Notes: generated from the letters alone by a model not told the origin. DNA of 64,000 nt from Tetragonia tetragonoides (GCA_038025085.1 CM076153.1:2418001-2482000), one strand, 5' to 3'. Shown: positions 22,505 through 35,564, counted from the stretch's first letter. Made by a program: numbers and translations.

Positions 22505-22735
22505 ACAGGCGTCTGAAATTTACGTTTGGACCATGGAAGAAACGGAAATCACGGACGCCTGTCCCATGGTTCAGGCGTAAATCTCAGACGCCTGAACCAT
22601 GGTTTAGGCGTCCGAGATTTACGACTAAACCATGGTACAGGCGTCCGTAATTTACGGCCTGTCCATGGTCTAGGCGGAAATTTCAGACGCCTGGACCATG
22701 GACCGGTCGTAAATTTCAGACGCCCGTGCAAAAAA
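22505..22735. repeat. Palindromic minisatellite at the transposase end of the element
   Basis: Units of about 45-50 bp built on CCATGG, AGGCGTC/GACGCCT and AATTTACG are arranged as alternating inverted copies. One near-perfect 48 bp palindrome spans 22576-22623, with 2 or 3 mismatches between the arms. The block mirrors the hairpin beside the PMD gene at the other end. Confidence 0.85.
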
Positions 22736-23063
22736 AATGCGCAAAAAAAAAATTTACCTCCGCCACCGTCGACGGCACTTCCTGGTCGCCGGCAGACATC
22801 CGCGGCCGTTGCTTGAGTGAATGTTGATGAATGTTGGGTATGAGAGTGGGTGGTAGAGTGGGTGGTAGAGAGGGAGAATTGGTGTGAGAGTTAGAGAGGG
22901 AGAATTGGTGTGAGAGTTAGAGAGGGAGAGGATGAGTGAAAATTTAAAAAAAAGCAAAATTGAAATTTGGGGGGCGGTAGGTAATAATTTAAGGGCGATA
23001 AATAGTAACACCCTATGTTTTTTGATTGGAACGGTAAGTAAATATTTGATCAAAACGGAAACC

Positions 23064-23072
23064 TATAAATAT
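23064..23072 (+). promoter_or_regulatory. MSH5 TATA box (TATAAATAT)
   Basis: The motif lies about 95 bp upstream of the MSH5 ATG, and the CTC-rich leader between them fits a 5'UTR. It lies only about 50 bp from the right end of the Mutator-like element, so little original promoter sequence remains next to it. Confidence 0.6.
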
Positions 23073-23162
23073 ACACTGTCTCGCACATCATTTCTCTCAC
23101 TCATCACACTCGTCTCTTTCTCTCTCCTCCCACATCCATCTTCTTCTCTATCAGACGCAACA

Positions 23163-26100
23163 ATGGAGGAAGAAGTCGACGAAAACGAAGCGCAATCTCA
23201 GGTTTAATTTTTCTCCTTTTCTTTTGTTTCTTTTTTTTTTTTATAATCTTTTTCTCGTTCTTCTAATTCGTTAAATGGATTAGACGATTCATATTGACGG
23301 TCCTAAAATTGAAATAACTTTACGCCGTGAAATTTTATGAATTTGACAAATTAGGGTTTCATTGAATTTTATCGACTTTGAATTTGCTTTAAATTTTTTT
23401 TATTCTTTGTTGCGATGAAGAATTTTCAAATGAAGTAATTTGATTTTCGTTGAATTAGGTCATTTTGTTCAACCAAATTAAGGAGGCGCCGAATATAGAT
23501 TCTCGATTAGTATTTACATTCTACAAATTGCTTGTTTTCATCTTTTGGTTGCTGTTGCTAGTTTCTTGAATATATTTTTTTAAATTTTCCGATTATTGTC
23601 ACATGTTCCACTTTGGTGATTGTTTGGACATTGATGAGTTAGAGAAAATGTGGTGCTGGAAATCTGTTAGACTGGAAAACATAGATTGAATGGTCGTTCA
23701 TCACTGGCTTTGTTGTGAATTTTAGTCAGGTTCTTCCAAAAAAAGAAAAATTAAATAAGGCGAGGAACAAATATGGAAGAGTGTAGTACTTTATTATTAT
23801 GTTATCTTGCTATCTGTGGATTGCTTTGTTCGACATTTATGCTAGTGTATAAAAGTGAAAAGCGGAGTTCCTTCTAATTGATGGTTTTGATAAGAAATTT
23901 AGACTTAATTAGCTCTAACGAGGAGAAGGAGATACTGAAATTCAACTATATGTGCCAGAAAATTGGAAGTCATATATCTTCTTCTTTGCTGAGAAACCAA
24001 AAGAATCTTTGTGCTCCTTTTTTGTTTATAAATATGACATTTTAGTTATCAGAAACAAGACTAGAAGGAAAAGAACATAAGAGAAAAATGTAAAAGAAGC
24101 CAAGGCTAGAACTTCTATTACCGTTAGTTGAAGGTAAAAATGGGGATCACAAACTTCTGTTCTGATACATAGGCCATTTTTTTCCATGTGATAAGGAGGT
24201 AAAATTCATAAATCTCCTTATTAACTATAAGCCTCCCAAGATGATTAAAAACAACTATCCTGATGATATTGAATTTGTTCCAAGAGTTGTACATTAAGCT
24301 CCGTCAACCTATCTTTCTTCTGACAAAAAATTGACTTTGTGTCTTCTTCCATGCAGGTTTACATGGCATGTGTCATGCATGGTCACAGGTACATTTTCTG
24401 CTACATATTTACATGTTAATACTGTATAGGGAGTGGCACTTGCTTCTTAAAGGGATGCTGTAGGCGACTGACAGCTAACTAGAAAGACATATGCTGAGAT
24501 TTTCTAGTACACATGTCAACAATTGGATGGTACTTGCTATTGGACTGAACAGTTAGCTTTTATAAATAGTTCAACAAAAACTTAAGTGTCGAGAGCAGGC
24601 ACCATCCTTGCCCCTAAAGGCCCTAATATGCATTACAGAGAATCGACTATCACTAACAAGCAGAACAAAATCTGCCATGAGTGAACCCAAATACGAGAGT
24701 TTTTGTAAGATCTTAAATAACAATTGTCCTACTAATTTTCACCGTGTGTTTTGGCAGAATTGGAGTTTCCTATTATGATTCCAGTAACCGACAATTTAGT
24801 GTACTTGAAGTTTGGGAGGATGGTTCAGATTATCCCTTGATTGATTTGGGTATGAACTTTGATTTTAATGATGTGTATATAAGGATTACTTTATTCTGAA
24901 ACATGTAGTCTAGATAGACCGGGTAGCTCCTCCTATTTTCTTTTCCCAATATGATTGCTATCTTTTTCATGTGAACTTAATTAATCTTTTTCTGGTCAAC
25001 TCGGGCTACTTTTCAGTGAAATATCAGGCGCAGCCTTTGGTCATTTACACCAGTACTAAAAGCGAAGAATCATTCTTGTCAGCTTTACAGAGAAGTGGTA
25101 TATGGCCCAACTCAGTCCACGTTGCACAAGTCTCATCAAGTTTGTAATCATGGTTTGCGTTGTGCAGATGGATTAAACTTTGCACCGACAGTCAAGCTAA
25201 TGAAAAGCTCGATATTTAGCTATGAGCAAGCTTGGCACAGGTGTGTACTCCATTCTATGCTTTCTCTTTTAAACTGCATGCTTCATTGGCTAATATCTAT
25301 CTTGGATTTTTTATTGCTTTCTGAACTCGTTAGGTGTATCAATGCATCTTGACCTCCCAAAAATCTCACTTATAGTTGGATCCATACTGGGCATTGTTAT
25401 TATTTTCTATGGAACAAGGAATCAAGATCAATTAGTGCCAATATAGGTTATAGAATGGTTGAATGTTTGCTTTAAAATGATATGCAGCTAGTATATTGGT
25501 TTCTGACCATTGGATTTTGGATATCAGACATAGGAACTTGGTTATGAGTGTGGGGACATTGTCTTTAAGTAAAGATTCGCGGTGCCGGTTGGTGCCAAAA
25601 AAAACAAAAAGAGAAGAAAAAGAGAGAAATGAATAAAGAAGGATAAAAATGTAAATAATCACAGTTTGGTGTTTTGGGTTTTGAAGTGGGATAAAAATAT
25701 AATTATCACAGTTGGGTATTTTGGGTTTTGAAGTGGGATAAAATCTGGTTTTAATGTGTCATGTCTTCTCTCTCCCACCCTCAAGATCAACTTCCAGAAA
25801 CATTGTTCTGCTTGTTAGTGACATGTGAACTGACACAGGTGTGTAGTCAGTAGTAGTGTACCATGTATGTGGTTATAAATGAAATAATAAAGTGGGTAGT
25901 GTTCTTTTGATGGCGAGGAATATGCAGCTTATAATATCTGTGGGCGAATTGGTGATGTAAGCGTAATTCCAAAACTATGAATACCAGGAGTTAAGTTTGT
26001 TGTTGCAAACTTGCAATTTGACATCCCTTATGTACCTCTGACAGTTATTTCCTACCTTCCCAGTCCCCCCCCCCCCTGCCACTTATGGTTTTTCTTATGG

Positions 26101-29100
26101 TTGCAGATTGATATATCTCAGAGTTTCAGGAATGGATGATGGCTTAAACGTCAAAGAGAGGATTACCTTTGTAAGCCCTTCCCTATCCATGGAGAATGGA
26201 CACATGTATGCATGTTGACTTGCATATAATCACATTAGATGTGGAGGGCATTCACACAATCTCATCATTGTTATCCATATTATTTTGCTGAACATAATGG
26301 GGTTAACTATCATGAATAAGGCTTTCCCAGCAATAGCTCATTGCATAATGCTTGGCTAGAACAGGCAAAAGCGTCCTCTTAAAGTAATGAGTTGATATGT
26401 ATGTCTGGTTTCTGGTGATCTACTCACTCATTTTTCTTTTGTTCCTTATATTCACAATTCTTTCAACATGTCTTATTTATTTATTTATCTTTATCTCCCC
26501 CTCTCCTTTTTCTGCCATGTTTTTCTTCAAGATGTTTTCTCTGTAATTAAGCTGATAGCTATTCAGGTCTCATTGAGAAGAACTCGTGCTTTACTGCTTT
26601 CTGAATATGACTGTTTTTGATATCTGCATTATAAATTTGGGTGAAGTTTGAAAGCCATTGTTGATGTAGTTATTATTATTATCGCCCCCCCCCCCTCCCC
26701 CCCCCCCCCCCTTTTTCCGTTTCAGCTTAGTTCTATGATGGACATTGAGAGTGAGGTTCAAGTTCGTGCAAGTGGAGGCCTTCTTGCAATGTTGGAGAAT
26801 GAAAGAATTGTTGATACTCTTGAACAAAAAGAATGTGGAGATGCATCAATTGCGATTGATTGTCTAACAGAGGTTTCACTGTATCCTCCTGCGTGCTATT
26901 GAGATCTGATGCTTGCAGACGATCATTTTTATATTTCATATCTCAAAAGACGTTGTGTTAAGCTGGATTTCTTCCTTCAAAGTTTAACTTCACCAAGGAT
27001 AGGAATCAATTCCTTAAACTTGATGCAGCAGCTCATGAAGCATTGCAGATCTTCCAAATAGACAAACATCCCAGCCATATGGGTATTGGTCGAGCAAAAG
27101 AAGGGTAATATCTAAAAGTCCCTGCTTTGTTCTTTATGCTTTGTGAAGTTTTAAAGTAGCTTTTTGTTTTTGTTTTTGAATGTAGGTTCTCTGTCTTTGG
27201 AATGATGAATAAGGTATGATTCCGTGTCTTTTCCTTTCGCTGTTTAGATTGCCTTTTTTATTTGGTTTGGTTAATTTATGCTTTCCTCAGTGTGTTACAC
27301 CAATGGGTCGACGTCTATTAAGGTAAACTAGACCGACAACTTTGTGATACAACTACTTTTGAAATGACCAGTTATGAAAAGACTCCTGATAATGTTATAT
27401 GCATGTGCAGAAGCTGGTTCCTTAGACCTATACTGGACCTGGAAATCTTGAACAGTCGGCTAGATGCTGTATCCTTCTCTAACTATGGTTTACAAGGCAC
27501 TCCATATTTGTATGTATGTTGTTAGCTCTATTTGTAGTCTTTTCTCACTGCGCAAGAGATAAATGACTGAAATGCTAGAATTATTGTTTTTTTATGGGAA
27601 AAGTAGATTAAAGAGATTTGGAGCATGTTTTTCTTTCGGGTTTGTTGGCTTTGTCCTTTCCAGAAGAAACTTTGTCATTTTACAGATTTTTGGAACAGTA
27701 GAATGTGATGGCTATTATGTTTTTATGACAAATGTTTTGACGTGCTCGAACAATATTTGGATATTTCATTTGCTGTTATAAGTTTGCTGAATTCCATACT
27801 GACTTTCTCTCAGAATGACAAAAATAGAGAACCTCAATTTTTTACCAAAAAGGAGTTATAGCCTTTATAGATTATGTTCATGTATCAGTATGATATTTAT
27901 TGATATTTCTTAATGCTATGACGATATCATTTTTCCTGTATTCCGAGGAACTGACGGTTTCTTTACGGGGAACACTTAAATCTGTAAAAGATATACCACA
28001 CATACTCAAGGTACTATTATCTTTTTCCTCTCGTTGTCTATTTTTATCATTTTTGATCTGATGTATACTTTTCCATGATTAGGTGTTGAAGCTCTATCTT
28101 TAGTTTAGTTTGCTGTGTGCTTCAGCTAGTTTTTCTAGTGACAGGCTGACAGCATATACATGCATCTATACATGCATCTATTCATTTTTTCAAATGGACA
28201 GAAGCTTATTTTAAGAAAACGTTAGTCAAAGTCTCTTCTAGATTAATTTCTGGAGTAGCACTGGCGATTTGGGAAAATATTTGGTTTCAGTTAATGGATA
28301 AGCATCTATTTGGGAATTACATGTCTTAATTTGTTTCCAAAGTTTATGACATTTTGGTTCAACTGTGTGGAAGAAATTCAATTCCCCAAACTCTTTATGC
28401 ACAAGCAGTGACTGGGCAGCTTTTTTAAAGGTCAGTTCAACTTTACTTTTCACTGATTTAATTTTATGCCGTGAAATGCTAAACAGTGTGCTTTTAGAAG
28501 AGGTTCTAAATGAAAGGTAGAAGAATGTTTGGTTGTCATGGTTCATTTGGCAGTGACCTATATTAATTTTCTGCTGTGTTCTGGTGAAGAAGTTTTTTGT
28601 TCATACATTAACTAAATCTTTCCTATATACTTGTTTCTTTGCACTACAATTGGTAGAATGAGGTTCTATCTTCATAAAGTGGGCTGATATAATCCTGCCA
28701 CTCTTTATACTTGCCAATATCTTTTTTTTTGATTGTTTTATAGTTGTAGTTAATATAGATCTGATTGTAGTTGCAGATATGAGATACATATAATTGTGTT
28801 CTATAGTATTTGAAGAAGAGATTGTGATGTACTTGAAGAGTAGCAATCTACAAAAGATAGTGTGACTTATTTAGCTTCTATGTGGGCTAAGGCGGGAGGC
28901 GCTTTTAGGAGTTATTCGATACCTAAGCTTCAGAGAAACTGGCATAATTTGCTGTAATTCCTTATGGAGGACAACTTGTCCTCTGCTCCTGTTTTTCCAG
29001 ACTTATTAATACACCAATATTTTTGTTTTTTAATCTAAAGAAGCATTCTACTAAGATGGTCTACTTAGAATATATTCTTTTCAACTGGAACATTTTGTAC

Positions 29101-32100
29101 TCATTTTATCAAGTCTCTTGGTATTTAATCCATCTTTTTACCTCTTCTTCTAGAGCCTTTCTTCCCTCTTGCACCTCAACAAAATATTTGAAGTAGGCAT
29201 TTCTGAAAACTTGAAGGAGCATGTCAACCACTTCAATCTGAATGTTATTGACAAGGTACAAAAGGCTTATTTCAACTCCATACTCTCTTTATCGTGTCTT
29301 ATTGGAAAGTTGTACAGGGTGTAATTGATTGTCTTTGTGTTCCAGGCAGCTTCCAGCATTACAACAGAGCTCTTTTATATCTACGAACTGGTTAGCCCAT
29401 ATATATGCTTCCTCTCTATCTCATTCTGCAAAATTCTGCTGTCTTGCATCTGTTGTGCTTGAGGTTTGCTCATTTATTTTCGCAGTTGTGTAACTTGTGT
29501 TGCTTGTAGTCCTTCCTAACACTAATGATATGCTTTATCTAATTCAAACATGTAACTCAAGGACGAATTGACGATCATCCATTGAGATCTTATCAATTAT
29601 CGTTCTCAAATATCCAGTCAGCTTCGATTGGGAAGTCTAATACGCAGAGTGACAGGGTATACTGTAGTTAAACGGTCTTTATTAAAATCTTCTTATGGAG
29701 GGAAAATGAATATGGTGATTAAGGTTAGGGCATTGCAGTAGTCAAGGCCTTCAGTAATTTATTATATCTCCTCTTCGTAAGCAGCTATGAACTACTGTCT
29801 GCTTTCTTATGATTTGCACATTTGAACAACCTAACGGAGCTAAAAAGAACACCGGGCGTGATGCTGCCTGCAAAATATATTTCAAATGATCGTTTGGATA
29901 AGGAGCCTCCGTTTCCTTTTTACTAATGTTCTTGGTCAGGAGATATCGTCAGTGATCTTTCTGTTGTATTATTGAGTTTTGTTTTATACTCTCAGCCAGA
30001 TAAAATATGCCTTTTATTGTGCAGGTTATTGGTGTAATTGATGTAACCAGAACAAAAGAGAAAGGTTACGAGACAGTAGTTAAAGAGGGTTTCTGTGAAG
30101 AGGTTAGATGTGGTATACACAATCTTTAGTCACTTTTGTACTGGATTCTGTGTGTTGTCTTTGTGCTCAAAGCACTACATCTTACTCTTTAATTTTCTTC
30201 CATTTGGCTGAACTTTTCTCATGTTTAGTGACTTCATTAGTCTAATTTAACAAAGTGAATTTAAATTGCTTAGTATGTGAGGCAGTGAAATTAAATTTTT
30301 TTTGGGGTACTGTCCCTCTAAGAACTTCTATATTCATGAAAGATGAAACAAATTCTTGCCAACATTTCATATTTATTATCCACGTAATTGAGGCACTTTC
30401 TTACTGATAACTTTTGTGATGATATCTAGCTGGATGAACTGAGGCAAGTATACGAGGAACTACCAGAACTTCTGGAAGAGGTACTTCTTACTGGAAAAAA
30501 GGAGCCGATGTCAGATACATGTATGGATTCATGGGGATTTTTCGAATGTCACGCAGGTCTCAGCTCTGGAGCTTGCACGGCTTCCTCGTTTATGTCAAGA
30601 CAAGCATGTCCCTTGTATTTTGTATATACATCAAATAGGTCAGTCTACCTCTGTCATACTTGTACCCTGTTCCTCACTATCATACTTGTATCCTGTTCCT
30701 CAGATATTCCACATTGTCTGAGACAATTATTGCCTGTTTAGGATATTTGTTATGCATCTTTGAAGAAAAACTAGATGAATCCATACTACAAAATCTTGAA
30801 GATGTTGAATTTGCTGTAAGTTTACTGGATTTCATTGAACTGATTACTTAATTTGATGTAATTACCTTTACTGACTGAGGTCTTAGTTCCGCTGCAGTTC
30901 TCTGATGGTGATAATGAGCCAAGAAGGTTTTTCTATCGTACTTCAAAGACACGAGAGTTGGACAATCTTCTCGGAGACATATACCACAAAATTCTGGGTC
31001 TGTGCGCATGTTATGCTTCAATTAAATATGCTTTCATCTATAGCCTGTCTGGTGCTTGAATGGCGATGGCTATCAATTTATACCTTTGCAATAGTCCTCT
31101 CTGCTTCCCCCTTGGAGGGGTTTCTCATATTATTTTCTTTGTTAACTTTCAGACATGGAGAGGGCAATTACAAGGGACTTGATATCTCATGTTCTCCTAT
31201 TCTCCACACATGTGCTGAAGGCTGTGAACTTTGCAGCAGAACTTGATTGGTAAAATTTATCAAGATCCTGTATTGTGGTTCAATGGCGCTATTTCTGATA
31301 TCATTTCTTTGTTTCATTTGCCAGCTTTTTGTCTTTGGCATTGGTTGCTGTTCAAAACAATTACGTGAGACCCATTCTGACTATGGATACAGTACTTGAT
31401 ATAAAAAATGGAAGGTTAGTCTGCGTCATTTGAGTTTGAATTTGATTCACTTCTTTAGACATCGAAATTTCTCACATGAAAAGATTGTTAAGACAAAGAA
31501 TGGTGATGATAGTAATGAGTACTTCACTTGATATCCAGGCATGTTTTGCAGGAAATGACAGTGGACACATTTATTCCAAATGACACAAAGATCCTTGATC
31601 ATGGTAGTTGTTGCACCTAGCTCTCTTGTGCTTTGAATCACCTTGTTTTTGGGCGTACTGGTTCAAATTCCTTGTCCCCTCTTTGTGAACAATCATTTCT
31701 CTTAAAACTTGTGGTTATTGGTTCTCAGGAAGAATTAATATCATCACCGGTCCAAACTATTCTGGAAAAAGCATCTACATAAAGCAGGTGCGAATCAAAA
31801 GCTTGGCCTATGAATTTTGGTTATAACAGAAGTTTCATTTTTTATGTGGCTTCCTATACAGCTGTACTTATAGAAACATGTATTTCAATTCCTTCAATTG
31901 GCTCCCTCTGCTCCCAATTTCCATGCTCTGTTTCTGATTCCCGTTATTGCATAGGAGACAACTACCTTCCCTTGAAGTGCCTTTGGTGCTTCTGGAACTT
32001 CGAGCCAGTCCACTTTGTTTAATCTCAGCTGAATGATAACCACAAAACACATCCTCTACCTTTTTCTGTTCTTGGGAAGAGCTTCATTATTCCTGAATAG

Positions 32101-35100
32101 AGTATTGCCACCTCTTTCTATGAATAAATAACTAATCACTATAATAATTTTTGGCGTAGAAGAGAAGGTAATTGGTCTTACCCGCAACTTGTTTATCTAA
32201 GGCAGCTAGATAAACAGGGATCTAGCACTACTGCACTTGATTTCCCTTTTTTCTTTTCACCTTCTGTAGATTTGAGCTGTACTAACTGTAATTCCTGCTG
32301 TATGAGGTTGTTTTTAAACCTTAAATGACTTGACACTCACCTCATTCAGAATTTGTCATTTGAAGTTATATTATGTGTTTTCTCAGGTTGCCTTGATTGT
32401 TTTCCTCTCTCATATTGGGAGTTTTGTACCTGCGGATGCTGCTGTGGTAGGATTAACTGATAGGTATGACTATGATTGGTAGGTTCCTCAGGATGGACCA
32501 TGGCATTTTGTCATGGAGGTGACCTCTAATTTTGATCTGTTCTAATAGGATATTTTGTGCAATGGGAAGCAAGCTTCTGACTGCTGAACAATCAACATTT
32601 ATGATTGATCTACATCAAGTGGGCATGATGTTGAGGTATGTACCATTGGAAGCTGTAGAGGATAGTGAGATATAAACTTTCTAATTAACTTTCTGTTCTT
32701 AGAACTCCTTTTTAATACTAATGTGTAACATACTGAAAAATAGATGAGAATAATTGTGTTGTTGAGTATTACTGTAGTCAGAGTGCATCATCATCACTGT
32801 CATGAAGTGCAAAGTCAGGATCTCTTTCACATGATCCAAATTCTCTAATTTACTTGTGAAATCTTGTTCAAGCTTTGTACATAAGATGTAAGTAACAGAT
32901 TTCTTTATAGGCAAGCTACAGCCCGGTCTTTGTGCCTCTTGGATGAATTTGGTAAAGGCACACTCACAGAAGGTAAAGGTTTCCACTTAATATGTACTTT
33001 GTTTCAGTGTGAATTGGTGACCTTATGCCTTTCTGCTATGTCTTGTTTCAGTAGATAATACTTCTCATGTCCATTTCAGATGGCATTGGTCTTCTTGGTG
33101 GAACTGTAAATTATTTTGCCGCCAGTGATGATTTGCCAAAGGTTCACTGTCAAACTTCCTTCTCCAATATGCTCTGCCAAAAAATGTACATAAGCAGGAA
33201 AAGGGGGAAAAAGAGTCGCAGTTATATAAACAAACTGTTAAAGTTCTCTATTTAGACACTATCTTATAGACAAACTACTGAATAGGTGAAGAACATTAAA
33301 GAAAAAAAATTCCATTATCACCGGATATGTGGCTAGCTTATAACTACTCTCGGACTTTTTTCTTGCAATTATAGAACTTCTCTCTCAAGTGACTTTCTAG
33401 TTCTCAAATTTCAGTATCCTCCATTTGCCCATCTTATTTACATATGAAGTCAATATAAGAGAACGTTTTATAGCCACCACCATTGCCTTGTCTCTGGAGA
33501 ACCATAACTATAAACTTAGCCATGTCGGTGATTGCGCTTAACTGAATGCCTCTCTTGCTGAATACAAAGTTGACTGTTTGTGTATGTGAAGATTTCAAGT
33601 CAGAGAGTATTTCGGAAACTGCACTTGTTTATACGTATACAGTTGCTAATGTACCTTCAGTTTCCTTTAATTTGTTTTTCATATAGGTTTTGGAAATAAA
33701 AAGTGATAGGTTTCCCAATGTTTGTGATCTGTCCTTTTGAGCTCTAACAACTATTGCTGCTTAATGTTTGAGCTTTAAGGAGTTTACGCATCAGACATCT
33801 TATATGAGCCAAGCCTTTTCTTGAGTTTTGGAGTTCATCTTGTAAATTCCTAATTTTTGCTTCATCTTATACGTGTGAATTCATTTATGGGTTTAGAACC
33901 ACCCAAATATTGGTGAGAAACTGGGCCCTATCTGAATTTTGAACTAACCATATGAAAGTTGATGGATAGCTCATGCTTTAATAGAAGCAAAGCAGAGACC
34001 GTAGCTTTTTCCTGGAGTTCTAATTTGTTCAACTCCCCTCCCCCCCCCCCCCCCAACCCAACCTACAACAAAGAGGTTAGGGGTATTGATCTTTTTTGCA
34101 TAACAAATTCAACTCTCAGGGATACTAAGAAGACAAGTTGTTACATTTTCGAATATATTATGAGATACATGCTTATAACGTAGCTTTATTTTGCAGGTTC
34201 TAGTCTGCACTCACTTGTCCGAAATATTTAATGAGAACTTGTTGCCAAAGGTTATTTCTATGCCAACGCTTGAAGGATGACCTGAATCTGAATTTTCCTG
34301 CTACATAGTTGGATAATCTGTTTTTTTTTTTTTTTTTTTTTTGCTTTTCCCCTTGCTCAGTCTGAGAAAATCAATTTTTACACCATGAGTGTGCTGAGAC
34401 CTGAAGAAAGCAGTATGCCAGCGGAAGACATTGTGTTTCTGTATATCTTCTATAAAGTGTGACTAAGAAGCAAGTCCGAAAATTAATGTTGCTCAGTGAT
34501 TGCATATTGTATCTACTGCATATCTTTCCTCACCAACTCTGTCCATTCATTGCACTTGAGTATTATTTGGTATCTATGTATTATTTTCCCTGAAAAGAAG
34601 ATCACATTCTTTTGGTGAAATGAAAAGATCATCACTTGACGTTGGCTCAGAAAATTGGAAATTGCAATAGCTATATGTGAAACTGATGGTTTCTGTTACA
34701 TGCGATGCAGATTAGTTCCAGGACAGGCACACCTGAGTTACGGTAAATGTTCTTTTGTATTATTTGATAGTAAGTGTACACCTGATAAGGTTTCCTCATT
34801 TAAACAATTTATACCTTGCAGGGCTACACTGTGCGTTGCTTGCTGGTATGTGTAAGATATAATTCCCACATGGTAGCTTAAGCTTTCACATATTTTGAAA
34901 ACATTTTTATGGATATTCTGGAAACAATCCTCTGCTGAGTGCACTAGTGATGATAGGACTATTGCTGTTGTTGCTACTAGAGTAGGTGTTCACTTGTTTT
35001 TTGGGTGAGTCACTGCTTGATAGACATACAACAAACTGGTTCTTTTGTCTACTTTGATTCCTAAAACTATCTTACATAGACATCAATGTGGATAATGGTC

Positions 35101-35564
35101 GACTTTTTGTTGTCATGTCGGCTTCTTGCAAAGATCTACATTGCTATGGGAGAAAGTTTTACCTTCCCATATTATGTTATTTATCTTGGCATAAGCACCG
35201 TAAGTAATTACTATCTTAATGTAGGTATTCCTGGTGATGTTATAAAGAGAGCTGCTGTTATACTAGATGCAACTGAAAATGGTACTCATGTTGAGCGACT
35301 CTCAATTGAGAACATAGCAAATCAAGATCAACAATACAAGGTCATCTTTTTTCCCCTCTCTGCAAGCTGAACTTTTGAACGGCTTATCATTGCAGACTGT
35401 GCTCATAGATGAAGTATGTTGCATACTTGCCGACTGTCATGTTTTTTTCTGATAACAAACATTATGTATCATTGATGCAGGATGCACTAGAGAAGATGTT
35501 GTCATTTGATGCTAAGAATGGAAATCTCTCCCTGTTCTTTCAAAACATTATTCCCGCTTCCTAG
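23163..35564 (+). CDS. MSH5: MSH5, meiotic MutS homologue, 34 exons
   Basis: MSH5 pairs with MSH4 as the MutSgamma clamp that stabilises recombination intermediates and promotes interfering crossovers in meiotic nuclei. Exons: 23163-23201, 24357-24388, 24758-24849, 25017-25097, 25168-25240, 26107-26170, 26726-26880, 27003-27104, 27186-27213, 27291-27322, 27411-27468, 27924-28010, 28374-28430, 29154-29255, 29346-29390, 30025-30102, 30430-30480, 30557-30638, 30742-30815, 30898-30997, 31153-31249, 31325-31414, 31539-31603, 31729-31787, 32387-32463, 32549-32635, 32911-32972, 33080-33141, 34197-34250, 34361-34440, 34711-34742, 34822-34845, 35225-35340, 35481-35564. They sum to 807 codons in frame with no stop (806 residues, about the length of Arabidopsis MSH5). 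Walker A GPNYSGKS is at about 569-576, Walker [10 protein letters not shown] with D647/E648. No mismatch-recognition domain I is present, as expected for MSH4/5. Two odd sites: the exon 12 acceptor reads ACG, not AG, in a U12-like intron, and the exon 30 donor AG|GT is missing, leaving a GTATAT donor two codons earlier. Whether it makes normal mRNA is therefore open. Confidence 0.9.
28884..29041 (+). mobile_element. LINE-like tail fragment in MSH5 intron 13
   Basis: The piece starts GGGCTAAGGCGGGAGG, like the insert at 4895, and ends in a T-rich stretch followed by AATCTAAAG. Approximate direct repeats (AGCTTCTA and AGCATTCTA) flank it. It is non-coding. Confidence 0.5.

Larger units (their letters stand above)
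16835..23013. mobile_element. Mutator-like element with PMD and transposase-OTU genes
   Basis: The ends carry inverted repeats of about 50 bp: left with TAAATATCGCCCTAAATTAT, TTACCTATCGCCCCC and CAATTTTG; right (reverse complement) with TATTTATCGCCCTTAAATTA, TTACCTACCGCCCCC and CAATTTTG. Subterminal CTCACT-type and GAGAGTTAGAGAGG minisatellites follow on the two sides. Inside are a plus-strand plant-mobile-domain gene and a convergent minus-strand transposase-OTU gene. The exact outer limits are uncertain. A sequence like ACGGTAAAGTAAATATTT occurs on both sides (16815-16832 and 23031-23047), directly at the left repeat but 17 bp outside the right one, so it may or may not be the target duplication; a 9 bp duplication is usual for this superfamily. 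The empty site is visible near 10245. Confidence 0.85.

Noticed and set aside
26686..26712. Long C-run in MSH5 intron 6 (also near 34042 and 36603)
   Set aside because: Homopolymer tracts in introns; likely slippage or sequencing-prone sites rather than features.
31868..32050. Small minus-strand frame in MSH5 intron 24
   Set aside because: No domain, no splice context, and it lies wholly within an intron.
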